From Uruburuella suis (lineage in GTDB: Bacteria > Pseudomonadota > Gammaproteobacteria > Burkholderiales > Neisseriaceae): a DNA stretch of 14,989 nt. Below, in pieces: positions 1 through 6,117 of this stretch. The stretch is taken from the NCBI RefSeq assembly GCF_004341385.1, contig NZ_SLXE01000044.1, positions 1 through 14,989 of the forward strand. The letters run 5' to 3'. Made by a program: the position numbers and the translations under genes. Numbering within the stretch: position 1 is the stretch's first letter; the number at the start of each line of letters is the position of its first letter. The notes beneath the pieces were generated by a model. It did no database searches. It was not told the origin of the DNA and saw nothing but the letters and a program-made list of their open reading frames with translations.

Positions 1-69
1 GATCGTTTGAAAAGGCATTATGAAAGCGTAGTTGCTTTAGCTTGTATTATGCTATGGCTGCCTTTATGA
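1..69 (+). CDS. C-terminal fragment of an IS5-type transposase (truncated by the window)
   Basis: Frame 1 is open from the window edge to TGA at 67-69 and encodes 22 residues, DRLKRHYESVVALAC followed by IMLWLPL. A basic stretch and then a short hydrophobic helix rich in Leu and Trp is a common ending of IS5-family DDE transposases (pattern YDKLxRxxxxxVxLAxxxxxL). The stop lies inside the terminal inverted repeat, about 20 bases before the element end, as in many compact IS. The catalytic part is outside the window, so I cannot say whether the gene is intact. The family call rests on a short tail and is moderate. Confidence 0.5.
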   Translation, partial: DRLKRHYESVVALACIMLWLPL

Positions 70-92
70 CAAGTAATTGTCAGGACGCCCTA
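1..92 (+). mobile_element. Right end of an insertion sequence, cut by the window edge
   Basis: The end of a transposase frame (1-69) is followed by an element terminus. The 31 bases at 63-93 (core TGACAAGTAATTGTCAGGAC, then GCCCTAG) recur as an exact reverse complement at 14899-14929. That is what the two terminal inverted repeats of one IS would look like. Inward of the shared bases the two ends differ (GGCAGCC here, AATAATC there), so this is the transposase-end terminus and the other is the leader-end terminus. The element appears to stop at a TA dinucleotide (91-92). IS5-family membership is inferred from the transposase tail; I do not recognise the specific IS. Confidence 0.7.
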
Positions 93-100
93 GGGCGTCC
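83..100. repeat. Perfect 18-base palindrome at the IS junction
   Basis: GGACGCCCTAGGGCGTCC reads the same on both strands and is centred on TA (91-92). The left half is the IS terminus. The right half repeats the first eight bases of that terminus but continues with unrelated sequence (AAACAGC). It looks like two related element ends meeting at a shared TA target, or an IS inserted next to an older remnant of its own family. Confidence 0.6.
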
Positions 101-130
101 AAACAGCAATCATTTCCTGCCCAATGCGTT

Positions 131-142
131 TTCAGACGGCCT
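131..142 (-). repeat. DNA uptake sequence, AG dialect, single copy
   Basis: TTCAGACGGCCT is the reverse complement of the 12-base Neisseria uptake sequence. It lies in the 211-base gap between the IS end and fadD and has no partner arm nearby. The rest of the gap (143-291) shows no gene or convincing promoter; TATACA at 262-267 is a possible -10 without a clear -35. Confidence 0.9.
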
Positions 143-291
143 CCCGCACAAGTAAAGCACTTACTCGAAATAATTTCTGCCATCACCAAAAGATTTACGC
201 TATATTGTGAACCACCTGCGCAAAGCACCGGCGCGGGCCGGCAATATGAACAAGCCACCGCTATACACACAATAAATAAAGACTTGTCATC

Positions 292-303
292 AGGAGAGAC
301 ATC
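292..303 (+). promoter_or_regulatory. Ribosome binding site of the fadD-type gene
   Basis: AGGAG at 292-296 stands seven bases before ATG 304. It is one of the strongest Shine-Dalgarno sequences in the window and fixes the start. Confidence 0.75.
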
Positions 304-1980
304 ATGGAGAAAATCTGGCTGCAAAGCTATCAAGAAGGCGTGCGTGCCGAAGTGGACGTGCGCCAATTCAGCTCAATTGTCGACGTGTTCCGCCAAAGCA
401 CCGAGCGCTATGCCGACCGCACTGCTTTTATCAATATGGATAAAAGCATGACTTTTGGCGAGCTGGCTGAATTATCGGGGCATTTCGCCTCATTTTTGCA
501 GCACCACCTCAAGCTGCCGCGCGGCGAACGCGTGGCGATTATGATGCCCAACCTGCTGCAATATCCAGTGGCGCTCTTCGGCGCGCTGCAAGCCGGCATG
601 GTAGTGGTCAACGTCAACCCGCTCTACACCCCGCGCGAGCTGGAGCACCAGCTCAACGACAGCGGCACCACCACCATTATCGTGCTGGAAAATTTCGCCA
701 ACACGCTCGAATTGGTGCTGCCCAAAACAAAAGTGCAAAATATCGTGGTGGCCAGCATCGGCGATTTGCTCGGCGGCCTCAAAGGCTGGATCACCAATTT
801 AGTGGTGCGCAAAGTGAAAAAAATGGTGCCCGATTATCACCTGCCCGGCGCCGTTGCCTTCAATCAGGCCATCGCCATCGGCCGCGCCAAGCCGTTTATC
901 CCGGTCGACATCACGTTGGAAGACACCGCCTTTTTGCAATACACCGGCGGCACCACCGGCGTGGCCAAAGGCGCCGAGCTCACCCACGGCAATATTTGCG
1001 CCAATATCATACAAGCCAAAGAATGGATCGGCCAATCGCTCGATTGCGGCAAAGAAACCGCCATCAGCGCCCTGCCGCTCTACCACATCTTCGCGCTCAC
1101 GGTAAACACCATGTTTTTCATGGAAATGGGCGCCACCAACCTGCTCATCACCAACCCGCGCGATTTGCCTGCGCTGATTAAAGACATCAAAAAACACAAC
1201 ATCACCGTGTTTGTGGGCGTGAACACCTTGTTTAACGCCTTGGTGAATCGCGACGATTTCAAAAGCCTTGATTTCTCGCGCTGGAAGCTCGCCTTGGGCG
1301 GCGGCATGGCAGTGCAAAAAGCCGTGGCCGACAAATGGAAAGCCGTTACCGGCATACCGATTGTGGAAGCCTACGGCCTCACCGAAGCCAGCCCCGGCGT
1401 AACCATCAACCCGATCAACATCACCGCCTACACCGGCAGCATCGGCCTGCCGATTCCAGGCACCGAGATTGAAATCCGCGACGATGCAGGCAAAGAAGTG
1501 GCCGTGGGGCAGCCCGGCGAATTGTGGATTAAAGGCCCGCAGGTGATGAAAGGCTATTGGCAACGCCCCGATGAAACCGCCAAAGCGCTGGATTCGCGCG
1601 GCTTTTTAGCCAGCGGCGACGTGGCCGTGATCGATGAAAAAGGCTGGATTAAGCTGGTGGACCGCAAAAAAGACATGATTGTGGTGTCGGGCTTTAATGT
1701 GTATCCCAACGAAATCGAAGACGTCATCGCCCATCACCCCAAAGTGCTCGAAGTGGCCTGTATCGGCATCAACAGCGAAAAAACCGGCGAAGCGCTGAAG
1801 CTTTTCGTGGTGAAAAAAGATCCTTCGCTCACCGAAGAAGAGCTGGTCAGCTTCGCCCGGCAAGAGCTCACGGGCTACAAAGTGCCGAAAAACATCGAGT
1901 TTCGCGATGAGCTGCCCAAATCGAATGTGGGCAAAATCCTGCGCCGCGAACTGCGTGATGAGGCGCAAAAAGCATTGTAA
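304..1980 (+). CDS. fadD: Long-chain fatty-acid CoA ligase, FadD type
   Basis: A 558-residue member of the ANL superfamily. It activates a fatty acid with ATP to an acyl-adenylate and transfers the acyl group to coenzyme A, in the cytoplasm or at the inner membrane. The P-loop YTGGTTGVAKGAEL begins near residue 213. YGLTEASPG carries the conserved Glu (about 361). The adenosine-binding Asp is in ASGD (about 439), followed by DRKKDMIVVSGFNVYPNEIE (Arg about 454). The C-terminal catalytic Lys is in SNVGKILRREL (about 544). Length matches FadD (about 560). The start has a strong ribosome site (AGGAG at 292-296). The gene is apparently monocistronic, followed by an uptake-sequence hairpin at 2018-2045. 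Substrate chain length is inferred from overall family resemblance; a medium-chain or other acyl ligase is possible. Confidence 0.92.
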   Translation: MEKIWLQSYQEGVRAEVDVRQFSSIVDVFRQSTERYADRTAFINMDKSMTFGELAELSGHFASFLQHHLKLPRGERVAIMMPNLLQYPVALFGALQAGMVVVNVNPLYTPRELEHQLNDSGTTTIIVLENFANTLELVLPKTKVQNIVVASIGDLLGGLKGWITNLVVRKVKKMVPDYHLPGAVAFNQAIAIGRAKPFIPVDITLEDTAFLQYTGGTTGVAKGAELTHGNICANIIQAKEWIGQSLDCGKETAISALPLYHIFALTVNTMFFMEMGATNLLITNPRDLPALIKDIKKHNITVFVGVNTLFNALVNRDDFKSLDFSRWKLALGGGMAVQKAVADKWKAVTGIPIVEAYGLTEASPGVTINPINITAYTGSIGLPIPGTEIEIRDDAGKEVAVGQPGELWIKGPQVMKGYWQRPDETAKALDSRGFLASGDVAVIDEKGWIKLVDRKKDMIVVSGFNVYPNEIEDVIAHHPKVLEVACIGINSEKTGEALKLFVVKKDPSLTEEELVSFARQELTGYKVPKNIEFRDELPKSNVGKILRRELRDEAQKAL

Positions 1981-2017
1981 TCTCAGCGTTTGCATTGACA
2001 TTGGCATTTAACAACGC

Positions 2018-2045
2018 AGGCCGTCTGAAACCTTTCAGATGGCCT
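2018..2045 (+). terminator. Inverted uptake-sequence pair after fadD
   Basis: AGGCCGTCTGAA (2018-2029) faces TTCAGATGGCCT (2034-2045) across a four-base loop. The second arm has T for C at one position, giving a G-U pair in RNA. It starts 38 bases after the fadD stop and is followed by GAATCTTTTC, a poor T-tract. Such pairs are a common Neisseria terminator type. Confidence 0.7.
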
Positions 2046-2073
2046 GAATCTTTTCTCGAACTTGCTTTGATTT

Positions 2074-2265
2074 ATACCCATTCAAAAAAATAATATGCAA
2101 ACAGGCAGCCTGTAGGTCGGATTCTCGAATCCGACACTTGTTCGCAGAACAAGGCACGCACATCGCTTTGGCCGTTGGCCAAACGTCGGATTCAAGAATT
2201 CGACCTACGCGGATGATGCTGCCGAATTGCTTTTATTTTGTAAGGTTATTTTTTAGAATTGGTAT
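2074..2265. repeat. Correia-like element with TACC...GGTA ends, carrying a nested hairpin array
   Basis: The left end ATACCCATTCAAAAAAATAA and the right end TTATTTTTTAGAATTGGTAT are imperfect inverted repeats. The TACC and GGTA tips are each flanked by TTA (2072-2074 and 2266-2268), which looks like a 3-base target duplication. Related ends occur at 8764-9021 (full element) and at 6857-6872 and 9982-10010 (fragments). The inner part (2112-2208) is a separate repeat listed below. No coding potential is seen. Confidence 0.6.
2112..2208. repeat. Array of four consecutive hairpins nested inside the 2074-2265 element
   Basis: Four hairpins follow one another: GTCGGATTC/GAATCCGAC (2116-2135), CTTGTTC/GAACAAG (2137-2153), TTTGGCC/GGCCAAA (2167-2183) and GTCGGATTC/GAATTCGAC (2185-2204). 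The outermost GTAGGTCGG (2112-2120) and CGACCTAC (2201-2208) also pair, so the block is a palindrome of palindromes. The GTAGGTCGGATTC motif resembles a widespread Neisseria intergenic repeat, from memory. It is non-coding. Confidence 0.6.
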
Positions 2266-2297
2266 TATATGCATTGCTTCAGGTTTGATAGCAAAAA

Positions 2298-2386
2298 TCC
2301 TTTGCAAAACACCCTTTCCGTCGCACCTGCTCAGGCAGGAGCCCGGCCTGCACGAGTGCGACAAATATCTGATTTTGCAAAGATCT
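2298..2386. repeat. Possible small MITE-like element with TTTGCAAAA ends
   Basis: TCCTTTGCAAAAC at 2298-2310 and TTTTGCAAAGATC at 2373-2385 are inverted repeats about 90 bases apart. Between them GTCGCAC (2330-2336) faces GTGCGAC (2356-2362). CTTTGCAAAA resembles the ends of Neisseria IS1106-type elements as I remember them. The gap around it (2266-2297 and 2387-2448) shows no gene. Confidence 0.35.
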
Positions 2387-2448
2387 CAGCAATTAAAACA
2401 ATGCGCAGCCTAAACACAGACGCCAAAGCAGCGCCCGCCCAAACGCAG

Positions 2449-2465
2449 CAAGCATGATATGCTTG
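2449..2465. promoter_or_regulatory. 17-base palindrome upstream of the SanA-like gene
   Basis: CAAGCAT-GAT-ATGCTTG is a perfect inverted repeat with a three-base centre, 46 bases before ATG 2512. Size and position suit a repressor or activator operator. It has no T-tract, so it is not an obvious terminator. I recognise no regulator for it. Confidence 0.3.
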
Positions 2466-2499
2466 TTATCTTTGTTTTATTTTCCGGCAATTCTGCCAA

Positions 2500-2511
2500 A
2501 GGCCGTCTGAA
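2500..2511 (+). repeat. DNA uptake sequence abutting the SanA-like start codon
   Basis: AGGCCGTCTGAA ends at 2511 and the ATG starts at 2512. The AAAGG at its upstream edge (2498-2502) is nine bases from the ATG and is the only purine-rich candidate for ribosome binding, so the uptake sequence may double as the Shine-Dalgarno region. Confidence 0.85.
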
Positions 2512-3147
2512 ATGCTGATTTTCCTGATATTGCTTGCCGGGGCGCTGATTGCGGCCGACCTTTATGTGTTGTTGCGTGCCCGCGCCCGCAGCCATGCCGA
2601 TGCGGCACACACGCCGACTGCCGATTTCGGGCTGATTTTAGGCACGGCCAAATATGTGGGCAGCGGCGGCCTCAACCGCTATTACCAATACCGCATTGAT
2701 GCGGCGGTGGCGCTGTGGCAGGCGGGCAAGGTGCGGCAATTTGTGGTCAGCGGCAGCGGGCTCGATAACACGCCCAGCGAAACCGTGTGCATGCAGGCCG
2801 ATTTGGTGGCCGCCGGCATTCCCGAAACCGCCGTGTGGCAAGACCCGGCCGGCCTGCGCACGCTCGACAGCATTTTGCGCTACCGCCAAAGCTTTCCCCA
2901 ACACAGCGTGTGCATTATTTCTCAGCCTTTCCACAACCAGCGCGCGCTGATGCAGGCGCAAGCCTGCGGCCTGAATGCCGTGGCCTACAATGCCCGCATT
3001 ATCGGCGTGCACGCCGGCTGGAAAGTGCATCTGCGCGAGCGCTTCGCCCGCCTGCGCATGTGGTATGACTTGCTGCGCCGCGCCCGGCCCGCCCACAGCA
3101 CCGCCCAAGTGCCGATACGGCAATACCCTACCCGACACGGCATGTAA
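2512..3147 (+). CDS. SanA/YdcF-like DUF218 membrane protein
   Basis: This 211-residue protein has one N-terminal membrane segment (about residues 2-21, LIFLILLAGALIAADLYVLL). The DUF218 domain follows and is probably periplasmic. Family-type motifs are LILGTAKY (about 43-50), YYQYRIDAAVALWQAGKV, the strand FVVSGSG followed by ETVCMQADLVAAGIP, TLDSILRYRQSF, and ISQPFHNQRALMQAQACGL. The order and single anchor match E. coli SanA, which affects envelope permeability to vancomycin at high temperature. The biochemical activity of the family is not firmly known. The ATG directly follows an uptake sequence, and dinB begins 88 bases downstream. The family call is good; the exact role is inference. 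Confidence 0.8.
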   Translation: MLIFLILLAGALIAADLYVLLRARARSHADAAHTPTADFGLILGTAKYVGSGGLNRYYQYRIDAAVALWQAGKVRQFVVSGSGLDNTPSETVCMQADLVAAGIPETAVWQDPAGLRTLDSILRYRQSFPQHSVCIISQPFHNQRALMQAQACGLNAVAYNARIIGVHAGWKVHLRERFARLRMWYDLLRRARPAHSTAQVPIRQYPTRHGM

Positions 3148-3181
3148 AACGCTTTTTGCACAGCCCGGCGGCCTTGCAGAT

Positions 3182-3209
3182 TTGGTATGGCAGGATTTGG
3201 TATTACAAT
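3182..3209 (+). promoter_or_regulatory. Candidate dinB promoter
   Basis: TTGGTA (3182-3187) and TACAAT (3204-3209) are 16 bases apart, 26 bases before the dinB ATG. The stretch carries a direct repeat of GATTTGGTAT (3179-3188 and 3194-3203). I see no LexA-type palindrome. This is by eye only. Confidence 0.4.
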
Positions 3210-3221
3210 AGCGTTTTGCTT

Positions 3222-3233
3222 TTCAGACGGCCT
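3222..3233 (-). repeat. DNA uptake sequence two bases before the dinB start
   Basis: TTCAGACGGCCT ends two bases before ATG 3236, so it occupies the position where a Shine-Dalgarno sequence would be. No AGG-type site is visible there, so translation initiation may be weak. Confidence 0.9.
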
Positions 3234-3235
3234 TT

Positions 3236-4315
3236 ATGCAAGTGCGCAAAATCATCCACATCGATATGGACGCTTTCTACGCTTCGGTAGAATTGCGCGA
3301 ACAGCCGCAGCTCAAAGGCTTGCCGGTGGTGGTGGCGTGGGACGGGCCGCGCTCGGTGATTTGCGCCGCTTCATATGAAGCACGCCAATTCGGGCTGCGC
3401 TCGGCCATGTCGGTGGCCGCGGCCAAGCGCCGCTGCCCGCAGGCGGTGTATATCGCGCCGCATTTCGATTTATATCGCGAAGTGTCGCAGCAGATTCACG
3501 CCGTTTTTGCGCAATACACCGACCTTATCGAGCCGCTTTCGCTCGATGAAGCTTATCTGGACGTGACCCGCAATTTCCACAACCTGCCCTACGCCAGCGA
3601 AGTGGCGCGCGCCATCCGCGCCGATATTTTGACGCAAACCGGCCTCACCGCTTCGGCCGGCATTGCACCCAATAAATTTCTGGCCAAAATCGCTTCCGAT
3701 TGGCGCAAGCCCAACGGCCAATTTGTGTTGGCGCCGCAAAAAATCGAAGCCTTTCTCCACACGCTGCCTTTGGGCAAAATTCCCGGCGTGGGCAAAGTCA
3801 CGCTGCAAAAGATGAACGCGCTGGGCATGCACACCGCCGGCGATTTGCGCGGCTTTGAGCGCGGTGCGCTGCTCAACCATTTCGGCCGCTACGGCTACCG
3901 CCTGTATGACTTGGCACGCGGCATCGATGAGCGGCCGGTGAAGCCCAGCCGCGAGCGTTTGCAGATTTCCACCGAAATCACCCTGCCCGAAGATTTGCCG
4001 CTGGCGCAAATCGCCCGCCACCTGCCGCATTTGGCCGAAGATTTGTGGCGGCAGACGGTGCGCAAAAACGTGCAGGCGCGCACGGTAACGCTCAAGCTCA
4101 AAACCACCGATTTCCGCACCATCACCCGCTCGCTCACTTATTCTTCGGCGCTGCCCGATGCCGCCGCGCTGGCGCAGGCTGCCGCCGCGTTGATGAAAAA
4201 AGTGCCGCCCTCCGCCGATGATGCCTACCGCCTGATCGGCATCGGCGTGGGGCATCTGCTGCCCAGCGGCCAGCAGCAATCGCTGTGGCAGGAAGCCGCT
4301 GAAAAGGCCGTCTGA
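3236..4315 (+). CDS. dinB: DNA polymerase IV (Y-family translesion polymerase)
   Basis: A 359-residue Y-family polymerase that copies past damaged bases with low fidelity. The palm starts with IHIDMDAFYASVE (catalytic Asp10). SLDEAYLDVT supplies Asp104 and Glu105. The nucleotide-contacting segment SYEARQFGLRSAMSVAAAKR and the helix-hairpin-helix GKIPGVGKVTLQKMNALG are in the usual places, followed by the little-finger domain. Near the C-terminus QQSLW (about 347-351) fits a beta-clamp-binding pentapeptide, as expected for DinB. Length is close to E. coli DinB (351). An uptake sequence supplies the last codons and stop (gcc gtc tga), ending the protein in Ala-Val. Start ATG 3236 is chosen for its fit to the family; no strong ribosome site is seen. 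Confidence 0.96.
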   Translation: MQVRKIIHIDMDAFYASVELREQPQLKGLPVVVAWDGPRSVICAASYEARQFGLRSAMSVAAAKRRCPQAVYIAPHFDLYREVSQQIHAVFAQYTDLIEPLSLDEAYLDVTRNFHNLPYASEVARAIRADILTQTGLTASAGIAPNKFLAKIASDWRKPNGQFVLAPQKIEAFLHTLPLGKIPGVGKVTLQKMNALGMHTAGDLRGFERGALLNHFGRYGYRLYDLARGIDERPVKPSRERLQISTEITLPEDLPLAQIARHLPHLAEDLWRQTVRKNVQARTVTLKLKTTDFRTITRSLTYSSALPDAAALAQAAAALMKKVPPSADDAYRLIGIGVGHLLPSGQQQSLWQEAAEKAV

Positions 4316-4316
4316 A
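4305..4316 (+). repeat. DNA uptake sequence that forms the dinB stop codon
   Basis: AGGCCGTCTGAA lies in frame across the end of dinB, its TGA (4313-4315) being the stop. It is a single copy, not an inverted pair, so no terminator is formed between dinB and the next gene. Confidence 0.9.
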
Positions 4317-4383
4317 AGCAGCATTTCATCTGCCGCCAAAACGGTTTACAATCAAAGCGTTTTTCACTTTTGGGCGTTTGAAT

Positions 4384-5403
4384 ATGCAGCGGGCTTTTAT
4401 TCTCAGCGATTGCGACTACCCTGAATGCCAAGCCAAGCCGCATGCGCTGCTCACGGCCAATCCCACCCGCGGCCATCACTTTATCGCGCAAACCGAGCAG
4501 CGCCAGCATGCCTTCAATCCGCAAGTTAATCCGCAAAATCAAAATGTGTATTGCTGGCCGCTCCCGCTGCTGCACAAGCCTTATCGCGGCAAAGTGTTGA
4601 GCGTCAACATCGAGGGCAATCTGGAAGCACCTGACCTCTACACACTCACCCATTTGGAAGGCAGCGAGGGCAAGCAATACAATCTGGAAAACTGGTTCAA
4701 CCGCCACGAAAGCGGCCACGAAGAATCCTGCAACAGCTTGCGCGTGCTGCCCTCGGGGCGGCAAAAAGTGCCGCGTGCCATGTGGCGCGTGTTGCAGCTC
4801 AAGCTTTTGGATGTGCTGCGCAATCCCTACAATCGCAGCAGCCTGTTTGTGCACCATCTGCATCAGGTATTGAGCCGCCACCTGCCGCAAATCAGCGGCG
4901 AATTCACCGCGCTGATTGCTGCGCGCGCCGATGAAGATGTGGCGCCTATCCTGCAAACATTCGGCTTTACTTTCGACGAATACACCGCTTGGCTGGCCAA
5001 TCTCTACGGCATGCTCAGCGAGGGCGTGCACCATCCCTCGCTGTTTGAACGCCTGTTTGCCTCGCTGTTTGCCTGCCCCGGGCTGCGCCTCGAGCTTTAC
5101 CGCTACGATGATGCCGCGCATTGCGCTTTTTTTGCCGACAGCGGCTATTGCCTGCAAGCTTCCGCTATCGAGCTGAGCATAGGCTTCAGCGTGAGCGCCG
5201 ATATGTTTGCCATTGTGCACATCAGCCGCGGGCATTGGCAGCACTTCGCGATCGCCACCGATGCCCTGCCGCCGCAGCTGAACGCAGAAATCAACGTGCA
5301 CGACAACAACCACATCCAGCGCATCACTTACAACCACCTGTGCGTGCGCCAGGCGCATGAAGCGGTGTATGGCAAAAGCGCGCTGCGCAGCGCTTATTTT
5401 TAG
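4384..5403 (+). CDS. Protein of unknown function, 339 residues
   Basis: I do not recognise this protein. It has no signal peptide or clear membrane helix, so it is probably cytoplasmic. Near the start, SDCDYPECQAKPH has two Cys that could bind a metal or be fortuitous. Then come HHFIAQTEQRQHAFNP and NVYCWPLP. That HH-hydrophobic-Q...F start, followed by a V-Y-x-W strand, faintly recalls DUF4238 proteins; this is speculation. A His-rich middle (HESGHEESCN, VHHLHQVLSRH) and a C-terminal NHIQRITYNHLCVRQAHEA complete it. Composition and codon use look like the neighbours. ATG 4384 is preferred to an in-frame TTG at 4378; neither has a convincing ribosome site. TACAAT at 4347-4352 may be a -10. 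The gap to dinB is 68 bases with no terminator. A convergent hairpin follows. Confidence 0.7.
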   Translation: MQRAFILSDCDYPECQAKPHALLTANPTRGHHFIAQTEQRQHAFNPQVNPQNQNVYCWPLPLLHKPYRGKVLSVNIEGNLEAPDLYTLTHLEGSEGKQYNLENWFNRHESGHEESCNSLRVLPSGRQKVPRAMWRVLQLKLLDVLRNPYNRSSLFVHHLHQVLSRHLPQISGEFTALIAARADEDVAPILQTFGFTFDEYTAWLANLYGMLSEGVHHPSLFERLFASLFACPGLRLELYRYDDAAHCAFFADSGYCLQASAIELSIGFSVSADMFAIVHISRGHWQHFAIATDALPPQLNAEINVHDNNHIQRITYNHLCVRQAHEAVYGKSALRSAYF

Positions 5404-5416
5404 CCCGCCATCAAAA

Positions 5417-5446
5417 AGGCCGTCTGAAACTTTTTTCAGACGGCCT
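5417..5446. terminator. Bidirectional uptake-sequence terminator between convergent genes
   Basis: AGGCCGTCTGAA (5417-5428) and TTCAGACGGCCT (5435-5446) form a perfect 12-base stem with a six-base loop. It lies 13 bases after the stop of the unknown gene and 21 bases beyond the modC end. An A-tract on the left gives U residues to transcripts from modC; on the plus strand the downstream T-tract is poor. Confidence 0.85.
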
Positions 5447-5467
5447 GATTCATCTCACCGCATGATG

Positions 5468-6115
5468 CTACACGCGCTGCACCCGCCCGTTATCCATATG
5501 CCAAATCTCATCGGCCAAGGCTTCGGCATCGGCCATATCGTGGGTGATTAAAATCATCGGCACGCCGCTTTGGCGCTGCAAAGCGGCCAATTCTGTGCGG
5601 GTGTGGCGGCGCAAATCGGTATCGAGTGCAGAAAAAGGCTCGTCCAGCAGCAAGATTTTGGGCGCGGTAATCAGCGCGCGCGCCAGCGCCGTGCGCTGTT
5701 TTTGGCCGCCCGAAATCTGCCCCGGGCGCTGATGCGCCACATGCGCCAGCTGCAAAGTGTCCAGCCATTGCTGCACCGTTTTATGCGGCTTTTTACCCGG
5801 ATTGCGCCAACCGGTTTGCAGACCGAAGCCGATATTCTGCGCCACACTCAAATGTGGAAACAGCGCATAATCCTGAAACATCAGCCCTGCACGGCGCGAT
5901 TGCACCGGCAAATCGGTGTGCGCATCAAACCAGGTTTCGCCGCCGATGCGGATATGGCCGCCATCGGGCTTGAGCAGGCCGCACAAAAGCTGCATGGTGA
6001 GGCTTTTGCCCGAGCCAGAAGCGCCCACCAGCGCCAGCCGCTCCGATTGGCTCGCCAGCTGCACATCCAGCGAAAATTGCGGCAGCTTTTTATGGATGGC
6101 AATATCAAACAACAC
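5468..6115 (-). CDS. modC: Molybdate ABC transporter ATP-binding protein, short form
   Basis: ATPase of the molybdate importer, working with ModB and ModA at the inner membrane. From the chosen start: Walker A GASGSGKS (31-38), Q-loop Gln81 in MFQDYALFPHL, signature ISGGQKQR (134-141), Walker B ILLLDEP (154-160) and switch His192 in LITHD. It ends soon afterwards at 215 residues. E. coli ModC (about 350) has a C-terminal molybdate-binding MOP/TOBE domain, absent here. The start is GTG 6115: GGAG lies six bases upstream inside the end of modB, and the modB stop is only two bases away, indicating translational coupling. An in-frame ATG at 6175 would add 20 residues overlapping modB and has no comparable ribosome site. 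Molybdate specificity is inferred from modA and modB. Confidence 0.9.
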   Translation of the reverse strand: MLFDIAIHKKLPQFSLDVQLASQSERLALVGASGSGKSLTMQLLCGLLKPDGGHIRIGGETWFDAHTDLPVQSRRAGLMFQDYALFPHLSVAQNIGFGLQTGWRNPGKKPHKTVQQWLDTLQLAHVAHQRPGQISGGQKQRTALARALITAPKILLLDEPFSALDTDLRRHTRTELAALQRQSGVPMILITHDMADAEALADEIWHMDNGRVQRV

Positions 6116-6117
6116 CT

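Noticed and set aside
799..1563. 254-codon open frame opposite fadD
   Set aside because: Antisense shadow of a well-conserved gene; GC-rich third positions keep this frame open.
2103..2114. Kingella-type uptake sequence (AGGCAGCCTGAA)
   Set aside because: AGGCAGCCTGTA differs at one base, occurs once, and belongs to the arm of an element; all other uptake sequences are of Neisseria type.
2138..2413. 91-codon open frame in the gap after fadD
   Set aside because: It runs through the hairpin array and element end, has no ribosome site, and its sequence follows the repeats rather than any protein pattern.
1981..2511. CRISPR array
   Set aside because: The repeats here are inverted and of different types, with no regular spacing of direct repeats and no cas genes in the window.
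4225..5358. 377-codon open frame opposite the unknown gene at 4384-5403
   Set aside because: I considered it as the real gene because the plus-strand protein is unknown. The plus frame has sensible composition, uptake-sequence hairpins at plausible ends and spacing that fits dinB; the minus frame would run into the dinB 3' end and looks like a shadow.
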